A stretch of DNA of 64,000 bases from contig NZ_SMRO01000001.1 of assembly GCF_004359985.1 (NCBI RefSeq), positions 2,022,193 through 2,086,192 of the forward strand. The letters are read 5' to 3'. Shown piece by piece: positions 17,352-25,262 of this stretch. The notes below the pieces were generated by a model. The model was given only the letters and a program-made list of their open reading frames with translations. It ran no database searches and was not told the DNA's origin. This DNA is from Paraburkholderia flava. Lineage in GTDB: Bacteria > Pseudomonadota > Gammaproteobacteria > Burkholderiales > Burkholderiaceae. Position numbers and translations under genes: made by a program. How positions within the stretch are numbered: the stretch's first letter is position 1; the number at the start of each line of letters is the position of its first letter.

Positions 17352-18605
17352 GTGAGCGCTCTACCCACCTCAGCTAACCCGCCCGATAATCCCGCCGCAC
17401 CCGCCGTCGCATCACGCGGCAAGATCGTCATGATGGCCATCATCGCCGGAGCGGTGATCACCAACGTCTATTGCATCCAGCCGATTCTGCCGTTGATCAA
17501 GACGGGCCTCGGCGTCGATCTGGCGACAGTCGATCTGATCGCAGCTGCAGCGTTGCTCGGCTTCTCTACCGGACTGGGGTTGCTGTTGCCGCTCGGCGAC
17601 CGCTTCGACCGGCGCAAGCTCGTGCTCGGCCAGATCGCACTCGCGTTCGTTTTCGGCGTCGCAGCGGTGGTCTCGCCCGGCATCTGGACACTGATCGCGG
17701 CTTCGTTCGGGCTGGGCGCGGTCAGCTGCGTGCCGCAGCAACTCGTGCCGTTTGCCGCCGTCATGTCGCGGCCGACGGAGCGAGGGCGCAACGTCGGGAC
17801 CGTCGTCAGCGGCATCATGGTCGGCATCCTGCTGGGTCGCACGATTGCCGGCGTGGTCGGTGCGACGTATGGCTGGCGTGCGGTCTACGGCCTTGAAGCG
17901 GCATTCATGGTGCCGGTGTTTATCGGCGCCGCTGTGCTGCTGCCGCGCGGCGTGCCGTCGACGAATCTTTCGTATGGCCGGCTGCTCGCTTCGCTGTGGC
18001 CACTGGCGCGGGACAACGCGCCGATTCGCCAGTCGATGATCGTTCAGGCGCTGCTGTGGGCCTGTTTCAACGCGTTCTGGGTCAATCTGGCGGCGCTGCT
18101 CGCGAGCGGACCGTGGCATCTCGGCAGCGCGTGGGCGGGCGGCTTCGGCATCATCGGCGCAGCCGGTGCGTTTGCCGCGTCACTGGGCGGCCGCGCATCC
18201 GACCGGCTCGGCACGCGCGCGGTCATCGGCGTGAGCATCGGCATCGTCACGCTTGCGTACGTGCTGCTTGCCGGCGCGAACGCGTCGATCGCTTTCCTCG
18301 TGATCGGCGTCATCGTGCTCGATATCGGCGTGCAGGCCGGACTGGTGTCAAATCAGACGCGCGCGTTCGCAGTCGATCCGAAAGCGCAGGGGCGTATCAA
18401 CAGCCTCTACATGACCGCCACGTTCTTCGGCGGTGCGGCGGGGACCGTGGTCAGTGGCTGGCTGATGGCGCACTTCGGCTGGATGGGGATCGTCTTCTTT
18501 GGTATCGCGCTGGGGATCGCCGCCGCCGTCATTCATGCGCTCGGCGCGCCTCGTGAGGCCGGCGCGGCAATCAACGCGCGCGGCATTGCGTCGAACGTGG
18601 ATTGA
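17352..18605 (+). CDS. MFS transporter, 12-segment drug/solute type
   Basis: The 417-residue protein starts at GTG 17352 after CAAGGAGAATGCC. It has about 12 hydrophobic segments. The loop 2-3 motif is GDRFDRRKLVLG and the segment 5 region has GIMVGILLGRTIAGVVGATYGWR, matching the YnfM/AraJ-like MFS efflux group. It should act in the inner membrane as a proton-driven exporter; the substrate is unknown. A divergent LysR gene probably controls it. Confidence 0.85.
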   Translation: MSALPTSANPPDNPAAPAVASRGKIVMMAIIAGAVITNVYCIQPILPLIKTGLGVDLATVDLIAAAALLGFSTGLGLLLPLGDRFDRRKLVLGQIALAFVFGVAAVVSPGIWTLIAASFGLGAVSCVPQQLVPFAAVMSRPTERGRNVGTVVSGIMVGILLGRTIAGVVGATYGWRAVYGLEAAFMVPVFIGAAVLLPRGVPSTNLSYGRLLASLWPLARDNAPIRQSMIVQALLWACFNAFWVNLAALLASGPWHLGSAWAGGFGIIGAAGAFAASLGGRASDRLGTRAVIGVSIGIVTLAYVLLAGANASIAFLVIGVIVLDIGVQAGLVSNQTRAFAVDPKAQGRINSLYMTATFFGGAAGTVVSGWLMAHFGWMGIVFFGIALGIAAAVIHALGAPREAGAAINARGIASNVD

Positions 18606-18616
18606 AACAAGTAGTG

Positions 18617-18658
18617 GCGAAGGGGGCAACCCGATCTTTGTTGAGTCGGGTTGTCGCC
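18617..18658. terminator. Hairpin between convergent MFS and SDR genes
   Basis: CAACCCGA (18627-18634) pairs with TCGGGTTG (18646-18653), and an outer GGCGA (18617-18621) pairs with TCGCC (18654-18658) across a bulge. It sits right after the MFS stop and before the end of the convergent SDR operon. No T-tract follows, so it may be a weak or Rho-assisted end. Confidence 0.45.
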
Positions 18659-18732
18659 GGGTTTGAAGCTGCTGCACCGCGAGTCTCGCAACGTACAGCA
18701 GCAACAACCCGCACGCATTCAGCGCGACGCGG

Positions 18733-19503
18733 TCAGATCGATTTAACCTCGCCGCCATCCATCCGCAACGTCGAACCCGTCATCCACTTCGCAGCCGGCG
18801 ACACGACGAACGCGATCAGCTCGGCGATTTCTTCCGGCTGACCGTAACGGGAAATACCCGCTTCACGCGGAAACTTCTCGGTCGCTTCCTCGACGCTCAT
18901 GTTGTGCAGCGGCGCCCAGTGTTCGAGGTACGACTGACGTCGACCCGTCATCACCGGACCGGGCAGCACGCTGTTGACCTGCACGCCGTCACCGATACCG
19001 CGATCCGAAAACGCTTTCGCGAGCGCGACGATCGCCGCGTTGATCGTGCCGACCGCCGCATACGGCGCCTTCGGAAACAGCGCGGAATTGCCCGACATCA
19101 GCACGACCGATCCAGACGTTTCCTTCAACGCGGGCCACGCCGCGATCGTCAGACGACGCGCGCCGTGCAGCTTCAACGCGAGGCCGGCGTCCCATTGTTC
19201 GTCGGTCATTTCGAGCACGTCGATCTGCGGTACTGCACCGGCGATGTTCAGCAGCGCGTCGATCTGTCCGAATGCCGCGAGTGTCTGGTCGACTACCTGC
19301 TGCGCCGCTTCAGGCTGCGACAGATCGAGATCGAGCACGAGCACTTCGGCGCCGGCTTTTTTCACATCGGCAGCGGTCTGCTCAAGGTTTTCGCGGTTGC
19401 GCGCGACAACGACGATCGCGGAGAAATCTTTTGCGAGGCGGATTGCCGTTGCGCGTCCGATGCCCTGGCTTGCACCGGTCACGATGGCCACTTTCTTCGA
19501 CAT
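18733..19503 (-). CDS. SDR-family oxidoreductase lacking the catalytic lysine
   Basis: The 256-residue SDR has the cofactor motif TGASQGIG at the N-terminus, a NAG-like block (NIAGAVPQ), and the active-site serine in VVLMSGNSALFP. The expected YxxxK reads Y-A-A-V-G (PYAAVGTINAA), so the lysine is replaced by glycine; the codon is a clear GGC. It may have reduced or altered activity. It is the last gene of a four-gene operon (gap 47 bp) with a quinone-reductase-like protein and two alpha/beta-fold proteins. Confidence 0.85.
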   Translation of the reverse strand: MSKKVAIVTGASQGIGRATAIRLAKDFSAIVVVARNRENLEQTAADVKKAGAEVLVLDLDLSQPEAAQQVVDQTLAAFGQIDALLNIAGAVPQIDVLEMTDEQWDAGLALKLHGARRLTIAAWPALKETSGSVVLMSGNSALFPKAPYAAVGTINAAIVALAKAFSDRGIGDGVQVNSVLPGPVMTGRRQSYLEHWAPLHNMSVEEATEKFPREAGISRYGQPEEIAELIAFVVSPAAKWMTGSTLRMDGGEVKSI

Positions 19504-19550
19504 GACGTTGCTCCTTGAATGAATTCGAATGAGTTAAATGAATGGAGCGC

Positions 19551-20522
19551 TCAGTGGACGACTACCATCTTGCCGCCCGCTTCGTTGGCTTCCATCACGC
19601 GATGCGCTTCGCGAATCTCGTCGAAGCCGAACACACGCGACGGTTTCGCGTTGAAGCGGCCTGCTGCGATGTCGGCGGCGATCTGCTGCAGCGGTATGTC
19701 CGACACCGGAAAGCCCGGCGTACCGAACACGAAGCTGCCGAAGAACGTCAGATAAACGCCGCTCGCCATTTGCAGCAGCGGATTGAAATCGGCGATCGGC
19801 GCGAGGCCGCCGAGCCAGCCCGCGAGGCATGCACGACCGCCACGCCGCAGCATCGCGAGCGAATCGAGAATCGTGCTGTTGCCGACGAGATCGAGCACCG
19901 CATCGAGCTGCTTCGTTTCGGCGAGACGCTTCGACAGGTCGGGGCCTTCCAGTTCGACTCGGGCCGCGCCGAGATCGCGCAGCATCGCGAAGCGTTTTTC
20001 GCTGCGCGTCGTCGCGATCACAGTCGCGCCGGCATTCACTGCGAGATTAACCGCTGCCTGTCCGAGCGACGACGTCGCGCCGCGAATCACGATGGTCTGT
20101 CCGCTCGTCAGTTCAAGATTGCGGAACAGGCAGGTCCACGCGGTCGCGTACGTTTCCGGCAGTGCCGCGAGTTGCGCCCACGACAGATCCGATTCGATCA
20201 GCGCGACGTTCGACACCGGTGCGCGCGTGTACTCCGCATAGCTGCCATTGATCGTCCGGCCCAGACCGCCCATCAACGCAGCCACTTTCGCGCCGACCGG
20301 AAATTCGCCGCCGGGACACGACTTCACGATGCCCACGCACTCGATGCCGCTCACTTTCGCGGCCTCGGCCCATTCGCCGCGACGCATGTGCATTTCGGCG
20401 TGATTGATGCCGAACGCCTTGATTTCGATCACGACGTGACCGACCAGCGGTTCCGGTTCCGGCAGATCGGTATAGACGAGGCTGTCGAGGCCGCCGAACT
20501 TATCGATCACGATGGCTCGCAT
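19551..20522 (-). CDS. Zinc-binding-dehydrogenase family (quinone reductase-like) protein
   Basis: The 323-residue MDR protein has a GroES-like N-terminal domain (GHVVIEIKAFGINHAEMHMRRG) and an NADPH-binding half with RGATSSLGQAAVNLAVNAGA. Zinc ligands of true alcohol dehydrogenases are missing, so it is a QOR-like reductase of enones or quinones. It is third in an operon, 51 bp after the Asp-type hydrolase gene, with a ribosome site (CCAGGAGAG) before its ATG. The substrate is unknown. Confidence 0.85.
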   Translation of the reverse strand: MRAIVIDKFGGLDSLVYTDLPEPEPLVGHVVIEIKAFGINHAEMHMRRGEWAEAAKVSGIECVGIVKSCPGGEFPVGAKVAALMGGLGRTINGSYAEYTRAPVSNVALIESDLSWAQLAALPETYATAWTCLFRNLELTSGQTIVIRGATSSLGQAAVNLAVNAGATVIATTRSEKRFAMLRDLGAARVELEGPDLSKRLAETKQLDAVLDLVGNSTILDSLAMLRRGGRACLAGWLGGLAPIADFNPLLQMASGVYLTFFGSFVFGTPGFPVSDIPLQQIAADIAAGRFNAKPSRVFGFDEIREAHRVMEANEAGGKMVVVH

Positions 20523-20573
20523 GAAAACTCTCCTGGTGTTGTGCGGGCCTGTCGAGCCCGCGCATCCATATGT

Positions 20574-21428
20574 TTAACGGGGCAGAAACTCTTTGATCGC
20601 AGCGGCGATTTCAACCGCATGCGTTTCGAGCGCGAAGTGTCCGGTGTCGAGGAAACGCACGACCGCATCGGGGATATCACGCTTATACGCTTCGGCGCCG
20701 GGCGGCAGGAAGAACGGATCGTGTTTTCCCCACACGGCGAGCAGCGGCGGCCGGTGCGTGCGGAAATAGTCCTGAAACTCGGGGTACAGCGCGACGTTGC
20801 TCTTGTAGTCGCCGAACAGGTCGAGCTGGATTTCGTCGGCACCGGGACGGGCCATATAGAAGTTATCGAGCGAATAACCGTCGGGCGATATCGCCGTCGT
20901 GTCGGGCACGCCGTGCGTGTATTGCCATTGCACCGCTTCCGGCGCGAGGAAGCCGCGCAGCGCATCGCGGTTCGCCTGCGACGGATCGCGCCAGTACGCC
21001 TGGATCGGATTCCAGCCGTCGCTCAAACCCTCTTCGTATGCGTTGCCGTTCTGCGAAATGATCGCGGTGATCCGCTCCGGATGCTTGACCGCGAGACGGA
21101 AACCCGTCGGTGCGCCGTAGTCGAACACGTAGACCGCGTAACGATCGAAGCCGATCACTTCGGTGAAGCGGTCGATCACGCTCGCGAGGTTGTCGAACGT
21201 GTACTTGAACGTGTCGCGCGACGGCATATCCGAGCGGCCGAAGCCCGGCAGATCCGGCGCGACGATATGAAAGCGGTCGGCGAGCAGCGGAATCAGATCG
21301 CGGTACATGTGGCCCGAACTCGGGAAGCCGTGCAACAGCAGTAGCTTTGGTGCACCGGCGTTGCCGGCTTCGCGGTAAGCAACGTTGAAGCCGTCGACGT
21401 CGGTCTGGCGATAGTGAATGGTGGACAT
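20574..21428 (-). CDS. Alpha/beta hydrolase, haloalkane dehalogenase/epoxide hydrolase type
   Basis: The 284-residue protein has HGFPSSGHMYRDLIP for the oxyanion region, an aspartate nucleophile D103 in YVFDYGAPTGF, PDLPGFGRSDMP, and a late histidine in DTGHFALETH. An aspartate rather than serine nucleophile places it with haloalkane dehalogenases and epoxide hydrolases. The ATG at 21428 follows CCAGGAGAACTCAC; longer upstream frame is not coding. It is second in the operon behind the Ala-elbow protein (62 bp). A haloacid dehalogenase gene occurs 1.5 kb away, but joint action on a halogenated compound is only speculation. Confidence 0.85.
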   Translation of the reverse strand: MSTIHYRQTDVDGFNVAYREAGNAGAPKLLLLHGFPSSGHMYRDLIPLLADRFHIVAPDLPGFGRSDMPSRDTFKYTFDNLASVIDRFTEVIGFDRYAVYVFDYGAPTGFRLAVKHPERITAIISQNGNAYEEGLSDGWNPIQAYWRDPSQANRDALRGFLAPEAVQWQYTHGVPDTTAISPDGYSLDNFYMARPGADEIQLDLFGDYKSNVALYPEFQDYFRTHRPPLLAVWGKHDPFFLPPGAEAYKRDIPDAVVRFLDTGHFALETHAVEIAAAIKEFLPR

Positions 21429-21490
21429 GTGAGTTCTCCTGGAGGATTCGATGACGTTGGGTGATGGCGAATGCTTAACGTGCTGAAACC

Positions 21491-22186
21491 TTAATGTGCC
21501 GAAACGGCGCGTACTGCTTCGAGCACGATGTCGATGACCTGATCCGGTGCGGTCACGCTGGGCGTGTGATCGACGTCGTGCGAGCGCACGTGTGCGTTCA
21601 TCCGCTGGGCCATGAAATGCTGCGTGTCGGGATTGATCATCCGGTCCTGGCCGGCGACGAGGTACCAGCTCGGCAGGTCTTTCCACAGCGGACGACCGAG
21701 CGCGATGCCGATGCATGCCGCGGCGATCGGCCGTTGAGTCGCGGCGAGCACCGTGAGTTCTTCCGGCGTCGCGTGTTGCGCGAACGCGGTGGCAAACGCG
21801 TCGTGCGGCAGCCAGATCAGGCCGTGCGCGTCCGGTGCGAGCGCAGGGGCCTGCGGATGCGCGGTGCCGCGATAGAACACGTCGGCGACCGTTTCGCCTT
21901 CGTCCGGTGCGAGCGCCGCGATGTACACCAGTGCCGCTACCTTGTCGCTGCGGGTCGCGCCGATCACGGCGCCCGCATACGCATGCCCGACGACCACGAC
22001 CGGCCCGTCGACACGTTCCAGCGTGCGATCGAGTGCGGCGACGTCGTCGTCGAGCGTGGTCAGCGGCAGCGGCGCCGCGACCGCTTCGATACCTTGCGCG
22101 GCCAGCCCGCTGATCACCTTGCTCCAGCTCGAACCGTCCGCCCATGCGCCGTGCGCCAGTACCACTTTCACATTGCCTGAAGACAT
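21491..22186 (-). CDS. Alpha/beta hydrolase-fold protein lacking the nucleophile serine
   Basis: The 231-residue protein has the small esterase/lyase fold (VVLAHGAWADGSSW at the N-terminus, DVDHTPSVTAPDQV near the end). The nucleophile elbow reads GHAYAG where GHSYGG is expected: A69 is encoded by an unambiguous GCG. It therefore cannot use the usual acyl-serine route and may be a lyase, a cofactor-free oxygenase relative, or a binding protein. The ATG at 22186 follows AAAGGAGCGGGAA, better than an ATG 24 bp upstream. It is first in the operon and divergent from a CGNR regulator. Confidence 0.85.
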   Translation of the reverse strand: MSSGNVKVVLAHGAWADGSSWSKVISGLAAQGIEAVAAPLPLTTLDDDVAALDRTLERVDGPVVVVGHAYAGAVIGATRSDKVAALVYIAALAPDEGETVADVFYRGTAHPQAPALAPDAHGLIWLPHDAFATAFAQHATPEELTVLAATQRPIAAACIGIALGRPLWKDLPSWYLVAGQDRMINPDTQHFMAQRMNAHVRSHDVDHTPSVTAPDQVIDIVLEAVRAVSAH

Positions 22187-22212
22187 TTCCCGCTCCTTTG
22201 GTCGAAACACAG

Positions 22213-22290
22213 AAGTAACCTCTAAATTCGTTGAATGAAGGTTACTTATCGGTGATGTAACTTGTCAAGTGCTTTTTTGACGGTTACACT
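22213..22290. promoter_or_regulatory. GTAAC/GTTAC half-site cluster in divergent gap
   Basis: AAGTAACCT (22213-22221) and its exact complement AGGTTACTT (22239-22247) form an inverted repeat 26 bp apart centre to centre. Two further half-sites, TGTAAC (about 22255) and GGTTAC (about 22282), follow before the CGNR gene. The cluster lies in the 139-bp gap between the divergent operons and is the likely operator for the CGNR protein. Confidence 0.6.
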
Positions 22291-22325
22291 CCTTACCAAT
22301 GACCAACTGAGAGCTGGGGCTCGAT

Positions 22326-22958
22326 ATGGACTACCGACACCTTCCTGCCATCCTCGTGGCTGACGCACCGGGCCTCGATTTCCTGAATTCGATTGCGACG
22401 CCGTCGAACGAGCCGGTCGACTGGATCGGCGACGGAGAAGGGTTTCTGTCATGGCTGGAGCAGGCGGGCTTCGTGTCGCGCAACACGATCGACACGCTGC
22501 GCGCGCACGCGACGCCCGGCGAACTGGATAACGTCGCGTTGCAGGCGCGCGATCTGCGCGAGTGGTTTCGGGCGTTCGTGAAGAAGACCAAGGGGCGGCA
22601 ACTTGCCGCGAAAGATCTGCGCGAACTCGAGCCGCTCAACCGGTTACTGGAACGCGACGAGGGTTACGGCGAGATCGTTGCCGCCGAGCGCGGCTCGTCG
22701 ACGCCGCTGGAATTGCGCGCTGCGCGTCGCTGGCGCTCGCCGGAATCGCTGTTGCTGCCGATCGCCGAAGCGCTCGCGAAACTCGTGTGCGAAGAAGATT
22801 TCTCGCTGGTGAAAGCCTGCGAGGGACCGACGTGCACGTTGCTGTTCGCCGATCACACGCGTGGTCACGGACGCCGGTGGTGCAGCATGGCGATGTGCGG
22901 CAATCGCGCGAAAGTCGCGGCGCATCGTAAACGCCAGAAGGAACAGGCAGGCGGTTGA
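22326..22958 (+). CDS. CGNR zinc-finger regulator (ABATE domain)
   Basis: The 210-residue protein has an N-terminal ABATE-type ligand domain (LDFLNSIATPSNEPVDWI, residues 18-35) and a C-terminal CGNR zinc finger: CEGPTC, then WCSMAMCGNRAKVAAHRKR, giving four cysteines. These are stress-response DNA-binding regulators. It is divergent from the four-gene hydrolase/reductase operon at 18733-22186 and probably controls it through the GTAAC/GTTAC half-sites in the gap. The ligand is unknown. Confidence 0.88.
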   Translation: MDYRHLPAILVADAPGLDFLNSIATPSNEPVDWIGDGEGFLSWLEQAGFVSRNTIDTLRAHATPGELDNVALQARDLREWFRAFVKKTKGRQLAAKDLRELEPLNRLLERDEGYGEIVAAERGSSTPLELRAARRWRSPESLLLPIAEALAKLVCEEDFSLVKACEGPTCTLLFADHTRGHGRRWCSMAMCGNRAKVAAHRKRQKEQAGG

Positions 22959-22997
22959 GCGTTGGCGCTACGGCTTGTTTAATCGGGAGAACGCGAA

Positions 22998-23669
22998 ATG
23001 AACGGCATCAAGGGCATTGCTTTCGATCTGTACGGCACGCTATTCGACGTGCATTCGGTGGCCGCACGTTGCGACGACGCGTATCCCGGACGCGGCCGCG
23101 AGATCAGCGCGCTGTGGCGGCAAAAACAGCTCGAATACACGTGGCTGCGCAGCCTGATGAACCGCTATGTCGATTTCGAGCAGGCAACCGCCGATGCGTT
23201 GCGCTACACGTGCCGTCAACTCGGACTCACACTTGATGCAACGACGCACGACGCGCTGTGCAATGCATACCTGCAGCTCGCACCGTTTCCCGAAGTGCCC
23301 GATGCACTGCGCGAACTCAAACGACGCGGACTGACACTCGCGATCCTGTCGAACGGCTCGCCGAAATCGATTGGTGCAGTGGTGAGTCATGCGGGGTTGC
23401 GCGACGCATTCGATCACCTGCTGAGCGCCGACGAGGCACAGGTCTACAAGCCAGATCATCGTGTGTATGAGATCGCAGTGCGGACGTTGCAACTGGATCG
23501 AAAGGAGATTCTGTTTGTTTCGTCGAATGCGTGGGACGCGACGGGCGCGCGCTCGTTCGGCTTCCCGGTTTGCTGGATCAACCGCAGTGGTAACGTTTTC
23601 GAAGAGATGGGGCAACGACCCGATCATGAGGTGAACGGCCTGCAGGGCGTGGTCGCGCTGTTCGATTGA
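22998..23669 (+). CDS. (S)-2-haloacid dehalogenase, type II
   Basis: The 223-residue HAD-superfamily enzyme hydrolyses (S)-2-haloacids to (R)-2-hydroxyacids in the cytoplasm. All key residues of the characterised L-2-haloacid dehalogenase fall at the same numbers: nucleophile D10, T14, R41, S118 and N119 (LSNGSP), K151, Y157, S175, N177 and D180. This full match separates it from generic HAD phosphatases. It follows the CGNR gene after 39 bp on the same strand, with ribosome site GGGAGAACG, and may be co-transcribed. Confidence 0.92.
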   Translation: MNGIKGIAFDLYGTLFDVHSVAARCDDAYPGRGREISALWRQKQLEYTWLRSLMNRYVDFEQATADALRYTCRQLGLTLDATTHDALCNAYLQLAPFPEVPDALRELKRRGLTLAILSNGSPKSIGAVVSHAGLRDAFDHLLSADEAQVYKPDHRVYEIAVRTLQLDRKEILFVSSNAWDATGARSFGFPVCWINRSGNVFEEMGQRPDHEVNGLQGVVALFD

Positions 23670-23840
23670 ACATCGACATGATGTAGCACAACGTGATCTA
23701 AAAAAATAATCGGCCTTCATGTAACCGAACGGCGCGCTGCACCGAATGACTGTATGACGCGTACATCCTGATCGCGCCGGTGCAGTTCTTCCGCGTCGAA
23801 TTGTTCTGCCGGCGTGCCTATGCCTTTACGGATATTGCAC

Positions 23841-24356
23841 ATGACGCCGTTTGCTTCGCTGTTCCGCCTCGCCGATCCATCGTGGCTCGCCTCAAAACTC
23901 CACCGTTACGCGCCGCTGCCGATACGCTTTGCGATCGGCTATGGCTTCATCGCGCACGGGCTCGCGAAGATTGCGAAAAACCCCGAGCATTTCGCTGCGA
24001 TCCTTCATGCGCTCGGCGTGCCGGCTGCGCATTTCATGGCATGGGCGACGATCGCGATCGAGTTGCTTGGCGGGCTCGCGATTTTCGTGGGGGCGTTCGT
24101 GCCCATCGCGACGGTGCCGATGCTCGTCGTGCTGCTGGTCGCGACGCTCACGGTCCATCTGCCGTACGGGTTCACGTCGATCAAGCTGATGGACGTCGTG
24201 AGCGGCGTGCCGCAGTTCGGGCCGCCGGGGTACGAGACGGATCTGCTCTATGCGGTGGGATTGCTGACGCTTGTGTTTGGCGGCAGCGGGCCGCTTGCTG
24301 TCGATACGTGGCTGCGGTCGTGGTACGCGCGTATCTGCGGACCGCGCGGTACCTGA
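23841..24356 (+). CDS. DoxX family membrane protein
   Basis: The protein is 171 residues from the ATG at 23841; GTG 23814 and ATG 23820 are alternative in-frame starts, and none has a strong ribosome site. It has four hydrophobic segments of DoxX type (RFAIGYGFIAHGLAKI, WATIAIELLGGLAIFVGAF, TVPMLVVLLVATLTVHL, LLYAVGLLTLVFGG). DoxX proteins are inner-membrane proteins tied to redox or thiosulfate-quinone functions, though most have no proven role. It is convergent with the isochorismatase-like gene. Confidence 0.8.
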   Translation: MTPFASLFRLADPSWLASKLHRYAPLPIRFAIGYGFIAHGLAKIAKNPEHFAAILHALGVPAAHFMAWATIAIELLGGLAIFVGAFVPIATVPMLVVLLVATLTVHLPYGFTSIKLMDVVSGVPQFGPPGYETDLLYAVGLLTLVFGGSGPLAVDTWLRSWYARICGPRGT

Positions 24357-24393
24357 AAAATCAAGCTGCAAGCTAAACAGCTAAACAAATCCG

Positions 24394-24954
24394 CTAAACG
24401 CTTTCGAGCACCGCAGCCGTCGCGACCACTGTCGCGAACTCGTCATGCAGACTCGCGAGCGCAGTCTCGTGCATTTGCTCCGCGGTAAACGTTTTGCCAT
24501 CGGGGCCACGCCGCGCGAATGTCGCGGTCGCATCGGAGACGAGGTACGTATCGAAGCCGAAGTTGCCCGCCATGCGTGTTGTCGTCGACACACAGTGGTC
24601 GGTCGTGATGCCGACGATCACCAGCGTCTCGATGCCGTCCTCCCGCAAGCGTTGTTCGAGATCGGTGCCGATGAATGCGCTGTTGACGTCCTTGTAGATC
24701 ACGGGCTCGTCAGCCAACGGCACGGCTTCGGGCTTGACCGCGAAGCCGGGACGCTCCGGGTGAAACAGGCTCTGCGGCCGCGGTGAGCGGTGCTGCACGT
24801 GAAATATCGGGCGCCGTGTATTGCGCCACGCGGCGAGCAGCGTCGCGACGTTGGCTTCGGCGCCAGGGTTGTTGCGTGGGCCCCAGCTCGGATCGTCGAA
24901 GGCCTGTTGCACGTCGATGACGATCAGGGCGGCGTCGGGCGGCAGCGGCTTCAT
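24394..24954 (-). CDS. Isochorismatase-fold cysteine hydrolase
   Basis: The 186-residue protein carries the cysteine-hydrolase triad D14 (LIVIDVQQAF), K88 (IYKDVNSAF) and C121 (TTDHCVSTTTR). Members of this family include nicotinamidases, N-carbamoylsarcosine amidohydrolases and isochorismatases. The loops here do not decide the substrate; an amidase acting on a small amide is more likely than true isochorismatase because no siderophore genes are nearby. It is a single gene, convergent with DoxX; no partner is obvious. Confidence 0.85.
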   Translation of the reverse strand: MKPLPPDAALIVIDVQQAFDDPSWGPRNNPGAEANVATLLAAWRNTRRPIFHVQHRSPRPQSLFHPERPGFAVKPEAVPLADEPVIYKDVNSAFIGTDLEQRLREDGIETLVIVGITTDHCVSTTTRMAGNFGFDTYLVSDATATFARRGPDGKTFTAEQMHETALASLHDEFATVVATAAVLESV

Positions 24955-25262
24955 GCGTGTTCCTTTGCGATGAGATGTGACGTGATGACAGAGAGCGATC
25001 GAATGCCATCATGCCAGCGTCGATCGACGCGGCGCAACCGTTGCAGAGCGGCGCAGCGTTCGCATGCGCGAGTGCATGCGTGTGCTTCGACCTCTGTGCA
25101 TGCCTCCTCATTCGGGTAGCCTGACGCACAATCTTCCGTTGAATAGGGGACATCTGGGGACACTACGGCTAACATAGCAGTGCGCATCGATTGCGGGTTG
25201 TTGCCCCAATAGAGCCGTATTTAACAATTTCGACGTGAATCTGACCGGAGACACGACGTGAG
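24955..25262. other. 308-bp divergent gap, no gene seen
   Basis: The gap separates the divergent starts of the cysteine hydrolase and the receiver-kinase hybrid. It holds no plausible gene on either strand. TTGAATAGGGGACATCTG and the AT-richer stretch near 25205-25240 may include the promoter of the rightward gene, but I cannot assign hexamers. Confidence 0.5.

Noticed and set aside
20574..23669. Asp-type hydrolase plus haloacid dehalogenase as a halo-organic degradation pathway
   Set aside because: They are on opposite strands with a regulator between, and no other halo-compound genes are present; the link is too weak to claim.
24360..24400. Three GCTAAAC copies between DoxX and the cysteine hydrolase
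   Set aside because: Short, irregularly spaced, in a convergent gap, and probably chance.
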